Shown here one piece after another: positions 46,401-64,000 of a DNA stretch of 64,000 nucleotides. The stretch is from Trogon surrucura (lineage: Eukaryota; Chordata; Aves; Trogoniformes; Trogonidae). Position 1 is the stretch's first letter, and each line of letters opens with the position of its first letter. Made by a program: the position numbers and the translations under genes. The notes beneath the pieces are model-generated. The model worked only from the letters and a program-made list of their open reading frames with translations, was not told where the DNA came from and did not search any database. The stretch spans positions 15,411,058 through 15,475,057 of the forward strand of contig CM036631.1 in the NCBI GenBank assembly GCA_020746105.1. Reading direction: 5' to 3'.

Positions 46401-47910
46401 TTGCCACTCTGGTTTCGTGCGAGTCGGTTGGGCGCTGACGCAGTGGCTTTGTTTGTGGAGTAGCGCGTTCCTGACCATATAATCACCTTATATTATTTTT
46501 TTTTAAAATTATTTTTATTACTTTCTGCTAGCAATTTCACTTGGATTTTCCTTTACCTTTTTTACTTAGGTACATTATCCGGGGTGACGACGAAGAATGG
46601 GATGAGGTGCTGAGCAAAGCGGGAAAGAACGCTTCCGTCGTCAGTTTGAAAAGGTGAAGGACGTTGAAATACTCCACAGAGGGCTCTCTGGTCTTTCTTG
46701 CTGGCTTTGTTAGAACATTTTTCAAAAGAGTGAAGCTGGAGAGTTAAATGCAGATAAAATGAACTTGGTGTCTTTGAGGAAATCTCAGGTTTTCCCAGAG
46801 AAATCGGGGTGTGAGCGCTGGGTACTCGGTCGTTCCTCTGATGGCAGGACTGCTGCTGGGAATGCTGTGTGGCTCTAGACTCTTCCTGTAACTCAGCTGC
46901 TTACTGTCATTTTTCTTCTGTTGACATGGTTAAATCTTGATCCTGCTCGTGCACAGAAGTTGGTGTTATTTCTCCCTTGGGTCATTTTTAAAGAAAGAGC
47001 TCATTCCCCGTAACTGCCTTGCTTGCTTTGGGAGCTCACGCTGGGTGGGAGCCTGCGATAGTCCCAGTGGAGAAAATGCAAATTCAGGGACAAAGAATTC
47101 TTTCAAATGTGAGCTTTAAGCCTGCAAAATACTGTGTCTGCGTTCCTGCCGTTCCTTCCTTCCTTTTCATCCATCTTCTTTCTTTTTACCTTGCCCAGTG
47201 TGGAGTCTTTCCTCATCTTTCCCTTGGGGATTTATAGTCGAGACTTGCCTGCTTGCTTATTTCTCCTTCCTGGGGTGCCTGACAGCTGAAGTAATTACGT
47301 GATCTCTCTTCCACCCTTTGTATATTAAAGGATTTGGGTTTTCTTTTGGTTTTTTTTTTCATGAATGCTGGAAACTGTGAGTTTCCAAAAGCCTTACAGG
47401 AACAAGAGTCTTGTCAGTGCTTATAAAGATCGGAGCTCTCTCATGTTTGCTCTAGTCAGGATCTAATGCAGGAACAAAATTGTGTACTTAAAACTGTCAG
47501 GGGTATGGCTTTTTTCTAGGTGCTCTGAATTCCAGATGCCTTTTAGGACAAGAATTGAGAAGCGATGACAAGAGCTAAATATCAAGATCTTAAGGAAATT
47601 CAAATTGGGTTAGAGAATCTGAAGACACTACAAAAATCTAGGTCATATTCTCCTTCGTGCTTTCTCTAGCACCAGTTTAAACAACCCAAGAAATTGGAAG
47701 TATTTTCTCCCAACCACATTTCTATGTAGACCCTCACCCCCCTTTTACAACAAAAATTTCCCAGCTGGATGGGAATCTAGTGTATTTTTAACACATATTT
47801 TGTTCCTGTTTCCCAGTGAGAAGAAGAGAAAATTAGAAACAGCAAGAGGACCCAAGCAACAGAAGAAATTTAAGAAGACTAAAGATGCAAAGCAGAAGTG
47901 GAAGAAATGA
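28217..47910 (+). CDS. NAT10: RNA cytidine acetyltransferase NAT10 (complete, 28 coding exons)
   Basis: Nucleolar ATP-dependent enzyme that makes N4-acetylcytidine in 18S rRNA, tRNA (with THUMPD1) and some mRNA, using acetyl-CoA; orthologue of yeast Kre33 and bacterial TmcA (family knowledge). Exons: 28217-28324, 29484-29575, 30169-30340, 30633-30755, 30935-30996, 31838-31952, 33150-33257, 33656-33789, 34139-34232, 34604-34702, 35218-35354, 35616-35740, 36027-36177, 36649-36745, 37521-37637, 37971-38072, 38175-38249, 38702-38818, 38991-39124, 40263-40311, 40915-41008, 41102-41212, 41768-41940, 42409-42528, 43507-43605, 44015-44088, 46570-46653, 47817-47910. The frame is open throughout: 1019 residues (human 1025). 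The ATG matches the human start; the context gcagccATG has G at -3. Key residues fall at human positions: Walker A lysine 290 and GNAT glycine 641. One intron is U12-type. Confidence 0.98.
33656..35354 (+). other. NAT10: NAT10 exons for the RecD-like ATPase/helicase core
   Basis: Exons 33656-33789, 34139-34232, 34604-34702 and 35218-35354. Walker A reads GRGKSAALG, with its lysine at residue 290, the position whose mutation blocks ATP use in human NAT10. Motif Ia-like FVTSPSPDNL follows. Walker B reads VVIDEAAAIPLPL (D388/E389). The helicase module drives ATP-dependent remodelling of RNA during acetylation. All motifs are intact. Confidence 0.94.
36178..36648 (+). other. NAT10: U12-type (minor spliceosome) intron of NAT10
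   Basis: The frame requires splicing GAC CT | A TAC TAT (residues DLYYVNR). This puts the donor at gtatccttac, a perfect U12 5' site (GTATCCTT). The branch site ttccttaac lies at 36628-36636, with its adenosines 13-14 bases before the acceptor tttag, again a perfect U12 match. There is no long polypyrimidine tract next to the acceptor. It is a GT-AG subtype U12 intron of 471 bp. Confidence 0.95.
38175..38818 (+). other. NAT10: NAT10 exons for GNAT acetyl-CoA-binding motif A
   Basis: The exon 38175-38249 ends VVRIAVHPDYQG and the exon 38702-38818 starts MGYGSRALTLL. The spliced VHPDYQGMGYGSRAL is the GNAT acetyl-CoA loop (Q/RxxGxG/A). The glycine at residue 641 is the one whose change abolishes acetyltransferase activity in human NAT10. 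A 452-bp intron splits the motif exactly at its centre. Confidence 0.94.
44859..44864 (+). promoter_or_regulatory. NAT10: Candidate intronic polyadenylation signal in NAT10
   Basis: AATAAA (cccgttaataaagcaagc) in the 2.5-kb intron after exon 26. It is preceded by an AT-rich stretch with TGTATAT-like UPE elements (gtatgtatattatacaaat) and followed by t-rich sequence, the layout of a real 3' end. Whether it is used is unknown. Confidence 0.35.
45176..45319 (-). other. Minus-strand exon-like segment B inside a NAT10 intron
   Basis: On the minus strand a strong acceptor (ttattccttttctcag) is followed by 144 open bases. They encode DLKEIKLEPEADSSSG and SGRRKKERSVACVPPVG, then a consensus donor (TCAAgtaagt). 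The composition looks protein-like and includes a SUMO-type IKLEPE. I do not recognise the protein. It is antisense to NAT10 between exons 26 and 27. It could be an exon of an unknown antisense gene, a decayed insert, or chance. Confidence 0.25.
45900..45999 (-). other. Minus-strand exon-like segment A inside a NAT10 intron
   Basis: On the minus strand, tttcccccctccag is followed by 100 open bases encoding KKKDGCGGKGRGCKKAMACN and GKLAKLAAALGPA, then a donor gtaagc. It has a cysteine/lysine-rich, zinc-ribbon-like look, but I recognise no family. Its end phase (0) does not fit the start phase of segment B, so the two cannot be joined directly; another exon would be needed between them. Confidence 0.22.
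47817..47910 (+). other. NAT10: NAT10 last coding exon: lysine-rich tail
   Basis: Encodes a strongly basic end, EKKRKLETARGPKQQ then KKFKKTKDAKQKWKK, and stops at TGA (47908-47910). The human protein has a similar but not identical lysine-rich tail needed for nuclear and nucleolar localisation. The acceptor gtttcccag is strong. Confidence 0.93.
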
Positions 47911-48275
47911 CTTTAAAGCCAATCAGTGAACTTGAATTAACAAGTGACGGGTCTGTACTTAAGAAGTACAAAAGTACAAATCAAGACTTTCTTCTTGAGG
48001 GCGAGAGCTGGAGGGAAAGAAAAGCTGTAGAGACATTTTTTAAGTGTTTGTATTACGGGAAGTACGGTGACGCTACCGGATGATCTCTGAAGATTTTTAT
48101 TTTTTTTAATGAAGTGTGTCTAGAGAGCTTGAGCGAGGCCCTGTGCAACACGCCGGGATGTTACGAGGGTGCTTTGGCAGCTACAGTTTCCATTCGGAGA
48201 GGGCAGATCGATCTGTTAACTTCCCTGCATCTTAATGGTTGGTGTCTTTATTAAAAGAGTTTGGACAACAAAGGA
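47911..48275 (+). other. NAT10: NAT10 3' UTR
   Basis: About 0.36 kb after the stop codon up to an ATTAAA signal at 48250-48255 (ctttattaaaagagt). No other strong signal precedes it. The cleavage point is inferred. The 61-residue ORF starting at 47898 overlaps the stop codon and has no features of a gene. Confidence 0.6.
48250..48255 (+). promoter_or_regulatory. NAT10: NAT10 polyadenylation signal ATTAAA
   Basis: The commonest variant hexamer, 340 bases after the stop codon; the first candidate downstream of the coding region. Confidence 0.55.
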
Positions 48276-51200
48276 TAGAAACGCGTTAGGCTTTGCTGTG
48301 TGACTCTGCCTTTTGGATACAGGTGGCTGCTGGTTCAGGAGTGCTGCCCAGCTCCTTTGGAGCTTGAGGGAGTTCTCGGCGTGAACGGCAACGGGCTCTT
48401 TGTTGGGGCTGGCTGCTCAGTGAGCGCTGACCGTGTCGTCAGTTTGGACTCGTGATTGATCCTTTCTCACAGGAGTTCAGGGTGTACAAGGAACGCTTCT
48501 ATTTTGGAATGTTCCTTCTTGCTCTGCTTCTCAAGCAGCTGTAACAAAGGCTGCTCTTCTGCATTCACACTTGCTTATAAGGTCTCGGCATTCCCGTAGC
48601 TCAGTAATTAAGATTTTCGGGATGGTGTTGATTAAAATGTGCTGGGGAAGCTGCTGTGGCTGCTCTGCCTCCCTGCTATCTGCTGACCTACAGCTGCCGC
48701 TTTGCTTGGGTGGAAAGTTTTGTGTTAAGGGGTGCCAAGAACTCAGCGCTATCGTGCTGACACCTGGCCTGAGCGATCTTGTCTTTGAGCTCGGGGGCCT
48801 GAGCAGGCAAACCACCAACCTCCCCAGCTCTGCTACCCACTGGTCCCTGCCTGGCAATAACTACAGGCCCGTCTGGAGCTGGGACTTCCAGCGACTGCCG
48901 TACCCTAGGTCTGGTACCTGTCAGGCTTCAGAACCAGAGCAGAGCTTTGACGCAACGTCACTGTCCAAACCTGAGCGTCCTGGTGCCTTGTCTTGATGTT
49001 CCAGATTCACACCCTAGAGGCTGGCAACAGAGAGAATTACCTACAGCTGATACACAGCTGCGTTGTATTTACTTTTAGATCTCGCAGCTCCTTTTGCCAG
49101 CAAATCCTTGAACTGTTTCTTCCTAGGTTGACCAGCTTCTTGCTAGGTAAAGACACGATTTCTTCTCGGGGAGGTGGTTTCATGAAGCATCTCACTGAGC
49201 ACGGGCCTTGCACGGCCTGTGTGTACCTGTGGTGAGCAGGCTGCTGGGTGAGAGAGGTGGTGGCAAGGGTACATCCCCCACGTTTTGGGGGCAGCTGAGC
49301 CCTGAGGAGGTTGATCTGCACCTACAGCCCTTAAAGGCTTGATGAGGGGCCCCATTTTTCTCCCAGCTGTGGGAGTCAGCAGCACTGGCAGGGCCAGGGG
49401 GTGGCTGCCTGCCCTGCACCAGCTCTGAGGAAGTTGTGGAAGGAGCAGACATGAAGGCGAGAAGCCCAAGGTCTCTTCACGCCTTCCTGGGAAATCCTCA
49501 GATGAAAAGGTGAGTGTGGATTCTCTCTGGGTTTGCTGTTGTTAAAAATGGGGTAAGTGGTGGCTCTGCGAAGAGAGGGGTGAAGAGCTACAGCCCCTTG
49601 CTTTGGGAGACAGGGTTTGCTGGCTCTGCTGCGGTGTGGGTGCTGGCTGTGCCTGGTTTGGTCCTGAGAGACAAAGAACCAGGTTGTACTGCCGGGGGGT
49701 GTTGGGGCAGGAGGGGCTGCAGGTCCTGCTGGGTCTCTTCCAGAGGATGTTCTCAGCCAGGGGAGGGGAAACCAGCTCCAACCAGGAGCAAGTGTGGCTG
49801 GACGTGGAGGCTGTTCTCTAGCCCAGGGGCTCTGCAGCACCAACCCCACATTTCCCACGGATACCTGCAGGACCGTTGTTTTCCAGCTCAATGCAGAAAC
49901 TTCTCAAGTTGATCTGAGGAATGGTTATTGTGCTAAAAGGTTTTTTTTATGGATTGTCCTGAGCTGGTCTTGAGGAAGGGATGACAAAGATGTACTTGAA
50001 GTGGCAGTCAGGTCTGCAGAAAATGTGTCTCTTTGGTTGGACCATTCTTTTTCAGGTTTTCCGTGTACATTTTATGATTCCTGGCAGCTTTTCGGATTCC
50101 TCTGCCCGTCTATTGCTCTTTGAACAGCAAAGTGGAAAAAAAGCCCTCAGATACTAAAATAAGTGAGAGATGTGGAGTTGTGCTTTTTGTTCTTTTTCTT
50201 TTTTTTTTTTCACCAAGTCTAGTCAAACCACATTTTCCTCTGTCTGCGCTTTCCATCAGTCAAGCTGGGTTAAAATTCCAGCTAGACTAAGGGCTAGCTG
50301 AATGCAGTCCAACAGCAAAGCAAGAATGCGTGTCTTCCCGTAGCCAGAAGCGCACTAAAAATACCACACAACGTAAGAGCCTGATTTTAGGGTTGGTTTG
50401 GTTGGTTTTGAGCCTGTTTCTCCTCTGACTAGAGCAGGTTTCTGGTCTTTGTGCCCCCGGGGATCCCCTGCAGATGCCTCTTCTTTTCCTAGTCAGGTCT
50501 TTGCACAGCCCAGTAACCACATGCATCGGTGTCTCTGACCTCGTAGGATTAAAGCAGGGCCTGTTTATGGCCTTTTTTCAGTGCTCCCTGGATCACTGAT
50601 CCGTCACGTTCGCTCTCTCCTCCTCTCCTGTGCCCAGGCGAGCTCGTTTGCCCGCAGTGACGGAGCGCTGTGGCTAATTGGGGGGAAATGGGAAAGCCAC
50701 GTCGAGCTGAGCAGCTCTCTGCAGGTGGCGGCTTGATGTGACCTAGTTGTCAGTGGAATCATCCTGCTTGCCTGGAGACCCGTGAGCTATTTTGACAGCT
50801 GGAGCGAGCTGACCTCTCCGAGGTATCTGGGAGGAAGTAAAACCAGCGAAGCTGAGGATCTTCCCTGCTGCTGTGAGCCGGCTGCGCTTTCAGGAGGGCT
50901 CCTGCCTCCCGCAGCTGCGGGAGGGAGAAGTGTCTGCAGAGCCGAGGCTGGCGTGGCGGCTCAGGGCAAGGTGGAGAAGGGGCAGGAGGAAGTGATCTCT
51001 TTTCCATTTGGCCATCGTGATATTCTCTTGGGAGTATTTTGCTTCCACAGCTGAATTTTTGTTTGACTGTGTCACTACTTCTTCCCTGGGCAGTCTCTGA
51101 ATCACGGTTCTGTCTCTTGGTAGGGACCTGAAGGCTACACACGCCTAGTGGGGAGCGTTTTCTAACGACTGCTTTCTGTCAGCCGGCACGGAAAGGATGG

Positions 51201-53190
51201 AGAGAGAGTGTCAGGGACACCGGGAGCCCTCTCCTGCCTGAGCTGTGTGGAGACAGGAGCACTGGGTGAAATCCTGCGTTGGGTGTACCAAGCTGCTGCT
51301 CCGGCGAGGTGCACGTGAAGCATTGAGCTGTGAGCACCCTGTGCGTGAGGGCAGCGCTCTCGCCGAGCCATTGTGACCTGGCCTGCTCCTTTCCCAGTTC
51401 CCAGCAGTAGGAAGATGGTCAGTGCTGAAATGATGCCAGCTCTGGGGCTGGGCTGGCCTGGGTTGCTGCTAGCAAGGCCCTTTCGCCTGCTGTGCTGTGA
51501 GTTTCCATCATAGGTCAGAAACCTGTTGTGTTTTTTTTTTTTTAACCTGCCCCTTTTTTGCTTGGGCAAATAGCGCTGAGTGCAATATTGTGTTTTCCTT
51601 TGCTGTGGATTAATGGAACCCTTATACTCAAAACCCTTTGGGGAGGCAAATCCAGCTTCTGAGCCCCCCGCCGCAGGCAGTGGCGACAGCAGCTCGCTGC
51701 CCCGGCTCCTCCGGGGAGCCTCCCCACTCCTCTTTTTTTTCCCCTCTCGTGTCTCCTCGGCCGTCTCTGTTAGGGCAGGTGCAGGGAGCGACGTCTAGTT
51801 GCTGGGGCACCATTTGGCGAGGGCAAAGGGCCAGTTACTACTGGTGCTGTGTTACCCGGTGCTCGCCTGCTGTGCAAAGGCTTATTCACAAAGCAAAAAA
51901 GGTTTTTCTTTTAGGCTGAAAGTCATCGAACCCGTTGAGGCAGATGCGTGAGCTCTCTTTTATTTCCTCTGCTCCCTGAAATGATGCTGATGACCGCCAG
52001 CAAAGTTTTGTGCTTCCCCAAAGCTGGGCAAACGCTGCCACGTTACTTTCTAGGACGCCCAAGGGCAGCGCTGGGCAAAACAGAAGTGGTGTGCAACTGG
52101 TTTCGTGAGAAATTTCTGTTTAAACTACTTGTTAAAGTAGTTTAAGATGGGAATCTGAGGTGTTTGTATTCCACCATTCTCGAGAACGAGGCGGTGTTTG
52201 TACTGGTGGGTTTCCAAGCGTGCTGGTGTGGTGGCACAGTGCAAGAAAAGCACCCCTCACGTGTCATTCCCCAAAAGTTTCTCTCGGAAGATGTAAATCA
52301 AACCCTAAGAAATGCTTGTGATGGTAATTTATTACAGAACTGGAGTTCAACTGTTGCTATGCCAGAGAGAGAGAGAGAGAGATGCTGTGCAGTTCCCTTG
52401 GTTTAGGTGTGTGGTGGGAAATTAAACAAAAGAAACGGCTACGAATTGATTCTTGGCAGCCAAGTGCAAATTCTGGCCGTAAGAATGGTTCCCTCTGAAA
52501 TGTGCTCAGTGTCCTAAGAAAGTATTCGAGTCCCATAGAGGCAGCGCCAACTCCGGAGTTAGGGCTTGGCCGTTATCCCCAGATGTGGCCGGGGTCTGCA
52601 AGGGAGAAACTCGGAGGGGATACAAGATATTTCTGGGTCAAAGTCGTGCTCCGACAGCAGAATTAAACCTGTGTACTTCTTACCTGGTAGATAAATAAAT
52701 GCCCTCGCTCCCCGTACCGCTGCACGTCTGGCTTTGTGTGGTGCAGAGGTGTCTGGGAAAGGAAGCGCTGCTTGGGTTTTTCACGTTCTATTTGTAGCAT
52801 TTGGGAGGGAGCAAATTTTTTCTAATTTCTAAGGACTCCTCAAATACCTCCAGGTTAATTGTTGCTTTAACCCCCCCGTCTCTTCTGCTGCAGAGAACCC
52901 TAGAATTAGGATTTTTCTTCAACGCTGCTTTTCAATGGAAAGCCGGTAAACTTAAGTTTAGTTAGGGAAAAATGCAAGTTCAGCTTATTCAAAACATGTT
53001 TGAGCCTAGCGAGGGAAATGAATGTGTTTGTATCCCTTGGTTTAGAGCATAACATGAGGTGTGTGTGTATATATATACACCAAAAAGAACTTAAAAAGTT
53101 AAAGCTGCAACTGCCTTTTCCACAGAAGCATCTTTTAAATGTGTTGGGGGGGGGGTTTCTTGTTGTCAGAAGAGCAGAATAAGTAACAGC
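48276..53190. other. NAT10-ABTB2 intergenic region
   Basis: About 5 kb between the two convergent genes. Several stretches (48.6-49.9, 50.6-51.0 and 51.6-51.8 kb) are GC-rich and give long overlapping ORFs on both strands. None of these shows splice structure or homology that I recognise. An (AG)n run lies at 52364-52382. TTTATT at 51959-51964 and near 52329 could be minus-strand polyadenylation signals. Confidence 0.55.
52364..52382. repeat. (AG)n microsatellite
   Basis: Nineteen bases of uninterrupted AG repeat in the NAT10-ABTB2 intergenic region. Confidence 0.95.
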
Positions 53191-53199
53191 AGGTGCGTA

Positions 53200-55258
53200 T
53201 TTTAAAATTACGTTGTTAATAAAATCCTGGTACATTTACATAAATGACAACATTAATGTACAATTAACAAAGCGTTGTAATATTACAGCAACAAAAGAGG
53301 ACCTACATATTTGTACAGATAGCTGCAGCAGCTACTTGAAAATACTTTCCAAGATAAAGCCTTTCGTGGTATTTTTTCAGGCAAACCAGTGACAATTTTG
53401 AAACACCTGTATGGCTTTTGGGTAATAAATAGGGTTATTGAAGCTGGTGGTGATCAAAAGTGGATCAGAAGTGGACGTGTACCTAAAGCAGAAATTGGAG
53501 AGTGCCCCGACAGCTTACTGAGCCTCAACTAATCGTTGCATGCAGTTTGCCTTCCCCGTAAATCCGTTAGGACTGAGGCGATGTCAGAATTTGATGGATT
53601 TGTTGGGAGGTGCTGGAGTTTGTTCTCCTTCATCTGCCTGAATTGTGTCTCTGTTGTGCTTTGGAGCCTGGGCCCAGCTGAGCCTCCTTCTTCCAGTGTG
53701 TTTAGTTAGAATATTAATTGTCAAAGCAGTTCTCTGCTGAAAACTTGGCTTCCTCCTCTCCTATAACCAATGAAAGCGTCTTAGCAGATGCTTTTTTTGT
53801 GGGTGCTAACAAAGATCGGTGAAGGCCTTTTCTTAAAGCTATTGGTAAGAGCAAGGTCTGTGTTTTTTACACAACTAACTGCTTTCCTAAGGCTGGGCTT
53901 ATTTAAAACAGAAAACCACACGCAGAAAACCATGGAATTCAAAGCTGTAGATCGAACTGTCTCCATTTAGTTCCCCCAAGTCAGCTAGAAGGCGGCCTCG
54001 AACGAGTCCTTTTGGACCAGAACCATCCGTCTGCTGCAAACGAAGGAAAAAAATGTGATTTGGGAGCATTTGAGTTGAGGCACCTCGTTCGAGTGCTGCC
54101 GCCTAAACGCTAGAGCACAGCCCAGCTCTAGGAACCAGTGGGGGGCTGCGTCGTGCCCAGTCCCCCCAAGACAGCATCTCAGTGGAAACGGCCGTGGGTG
54201 GGAGCAGAGACCAGAGGTCAAAGCTTCTCATCCCACCGAGCTCCAGAGAGAGAACAAACCATCAAGCCGTGCGTTGCTCAGGGGCTTAGGGAGACTTTTA
54301 TTGCTATTTATGCTACTGGGCAGTTTTTCAGCGTAGGGCTAGCTCCTACCCCCGAGTCTTCTAGAAAAGCTGCTTTTGTGGTGTCAGGTCTCACAGAAAA
54401 TGGTCAGAACCAAGTTTTTAAGGTAAAAGTGACTGGGACTATCAAACCTTGATCGTGAAAGGGCAGAGAGTCTGTTTTTTCCCCCCTCCTCAAAATGGAT
54501 CCAGGTTAACAACCTAGCACAGTGAAACCATATTAAAAATGAAAATACAGACACCCCCTCAACTCTCCCCTCCCTGCCCCATCTTGGTTCTTCATATTAG
54601 CTTTAAAAAGTAATTTCAGCGTTAGTATTAGTTCCTACTTGGCTTTGAACGTCTACAAAATCTCTCTCACTCAATGTGCAAATGGTTTGAGGGTAAATTT
54701 AGGTCTCAACCTGTACAGACACCGGTGTTTGTTACTGAAGACGTTTGTGTACACGGGCCTTGGTGTTCAGGGCCCTGACTGGCTGAACGGGCAGTGATTT
54801 GCTTAGAATTAGAGAACTCCTTCTACGCGGCCTTTTTACAAGTCGGACGTCGATGCGGATGAACTAGGTGGCCGTTGGGTTTTGCAGACAGACGCTTCAG
54901 ACCACGTGTCAGGTGTCAGCTCTGGGTGAATTCCTCCCTTCTCCGCAGCCCTGCGTTGTGCTTGTTCAAACGGCGGCGCCGACCTTCCCACCGGGTCAGG
55001 TTCTTCGCTCGCATCCTCAGCTCTCGGTCGCGCTGTGACGGTGTTTCTGTGACAGTAGTAGCACAGAGAAGCCAGCTCCCCCTCCGGCAGCGGGACGGGG
55101 CGCAGCGCCCTTGCCTGGGGTGGGGGTGGAATCTGTTTTGGGGGACTTTCAGCAAGATCCAGAAGGCAAACGGGGAAAGCCGCAGCTTTGCCCGACGACG
55201 CGTCGTCCCCCCACCGCGCGGTTGGCCCCAGCGCTCCTGCCGCCGCCTCGCCCCGACT
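53200..55258 (-). other. ABTB2: ABTB2 3' UTR (proximal and possible distal forms)
   Basis: Read on the minus strand this follows the ABTB2 stop. A canonical AATAAA (plus-strand TTTATT 54297-54302) would give a UTR of about 0.95 kb. Further on, the minus strand has UTR-like, AT-rich sequence (taattgtacattaatgttgt and tttatgtaaatgtaccagg, 53230-53280) with a Pumilio-like TGTAAATG. It resembles a conserved distal mRNA end, though no canonical hexamer follows it. The extent past 54297 is inference. Confidence 0.45.
54297..54302 (-). promoter_or_regulatory. ABTB2: ABTB2 polyadenylation signal (minus-strand AATAAA)
   Basis: Plus-strand TTTATT in gagacttttattgct, 957 bases downstream of the ABTB2 stop codon. 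It is the first canonical hexamer seen on that strand; use is not proven. Confidence 0.45.
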
Positions 55259-63822
<8,564 letters not shown>

Positions 63823-64000
63823 TTACCTCTTTGAAAGCCCTGTAACGCAGGACTGGCAGCAGACACTGTACCAGCAACATAATCAATTAATAGAACAAAT
63901 TTCTTCATATAGCCATTACTTCTCCCCGGGCTGAATTTAAACTTGTTAGTTTTTGCATCTGGAAGTTATTTAGATCCAAGACGTGCCTAGACCAGACAGA

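Noticed and set aside
48594..48660. tRNA-like phrase cccgtagctcagtaattaag
   Set aside because: It resembles box A and a D-arm, but there is no box B (GGTTCGANTCC) or T-stem downstream and no acceptor pairing.
49376..49891. Long overlapping ORFs on both strands (up to 171 residues)
   Set aside because: GC-rich DNA lacks stop codons by chance; all frames are open and proline/serine-rich, with no homology or splice context.

Overview
This is vertebrate nuclear DNA, almost certainly from a bird. It holds three protein-coding genes with typical GT-AG exon/intron structure. Several CR1 LINE fragments are present, some ending in the avian CR1 tail with ATTCTATG-type repeats. The gene order CAPRIN1 (+), NAT10 (+), ABTB2 (-) matches the conserved block known from human 11p13. 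A tRNA-Ile-like SINE fused to a CR1 tail is the kind of element I know from songbirds (TguSINE1-like), so a passerine is my best guess, but I cannot confirm it without a database search.

Layout. Bases 1-19887 carry CAPRIN1 from an internal exon to its stop codon; the first exons lie upstream of the window. Fifteen coding exons give 616 residues, followed by a 3' UTR of about 1.2 kb. Bases 21.1-26.4 kb are intergenic or distal UTR, with one CR1 fragment. Bases 26.4-28.0 kb are a repeat cluster (SINE, CR1, second CR1 with an internal 52-bp minisatellite) that ends about 200 bp before the NAT10 start codon. Bases 28.0-48.3 kb hold complete NAT10: 28 coding exons, 1019 residues, one U12-type intron. 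Bases 48.3-54.3 kb are intergenic. Bases 54.3-63.8 kb carry the last nine coding exons of ABTB2 on the minus strand (406 whole codons), tail to tail with NAT10; its 5' part lies beyond the right edge.

Functions. CAPRIN1 is a cytoplasmic RNA-binding and stress-granule protein that binds G3BP1. NAT10 is the nucleolar RNA cytidine acetyltransferase (ac4C in 18S rRNA, tRNA and some mRNA). ABTB2 is an ankyrin/BTB protein thought to act as a cullin-3-type adaptor. They are neighbours by ancestral synteny, not members of one pathway.

I found no new multi-gene system. Points worth a second look are the U12 intron, a GC-AG intron, read-through termini in NAT10 and CAPRIN1, the CR1-born minisatellite beside the NAT10 promoter, a 42-bp minisatellite in ABTB2, a CpG-dense patch, and two minus-strand exon-like segments inside a NAT10 intron. 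All exon boundaries were read by eye from reading frame, splice consensus and remembered human proteins; no alignment was run.
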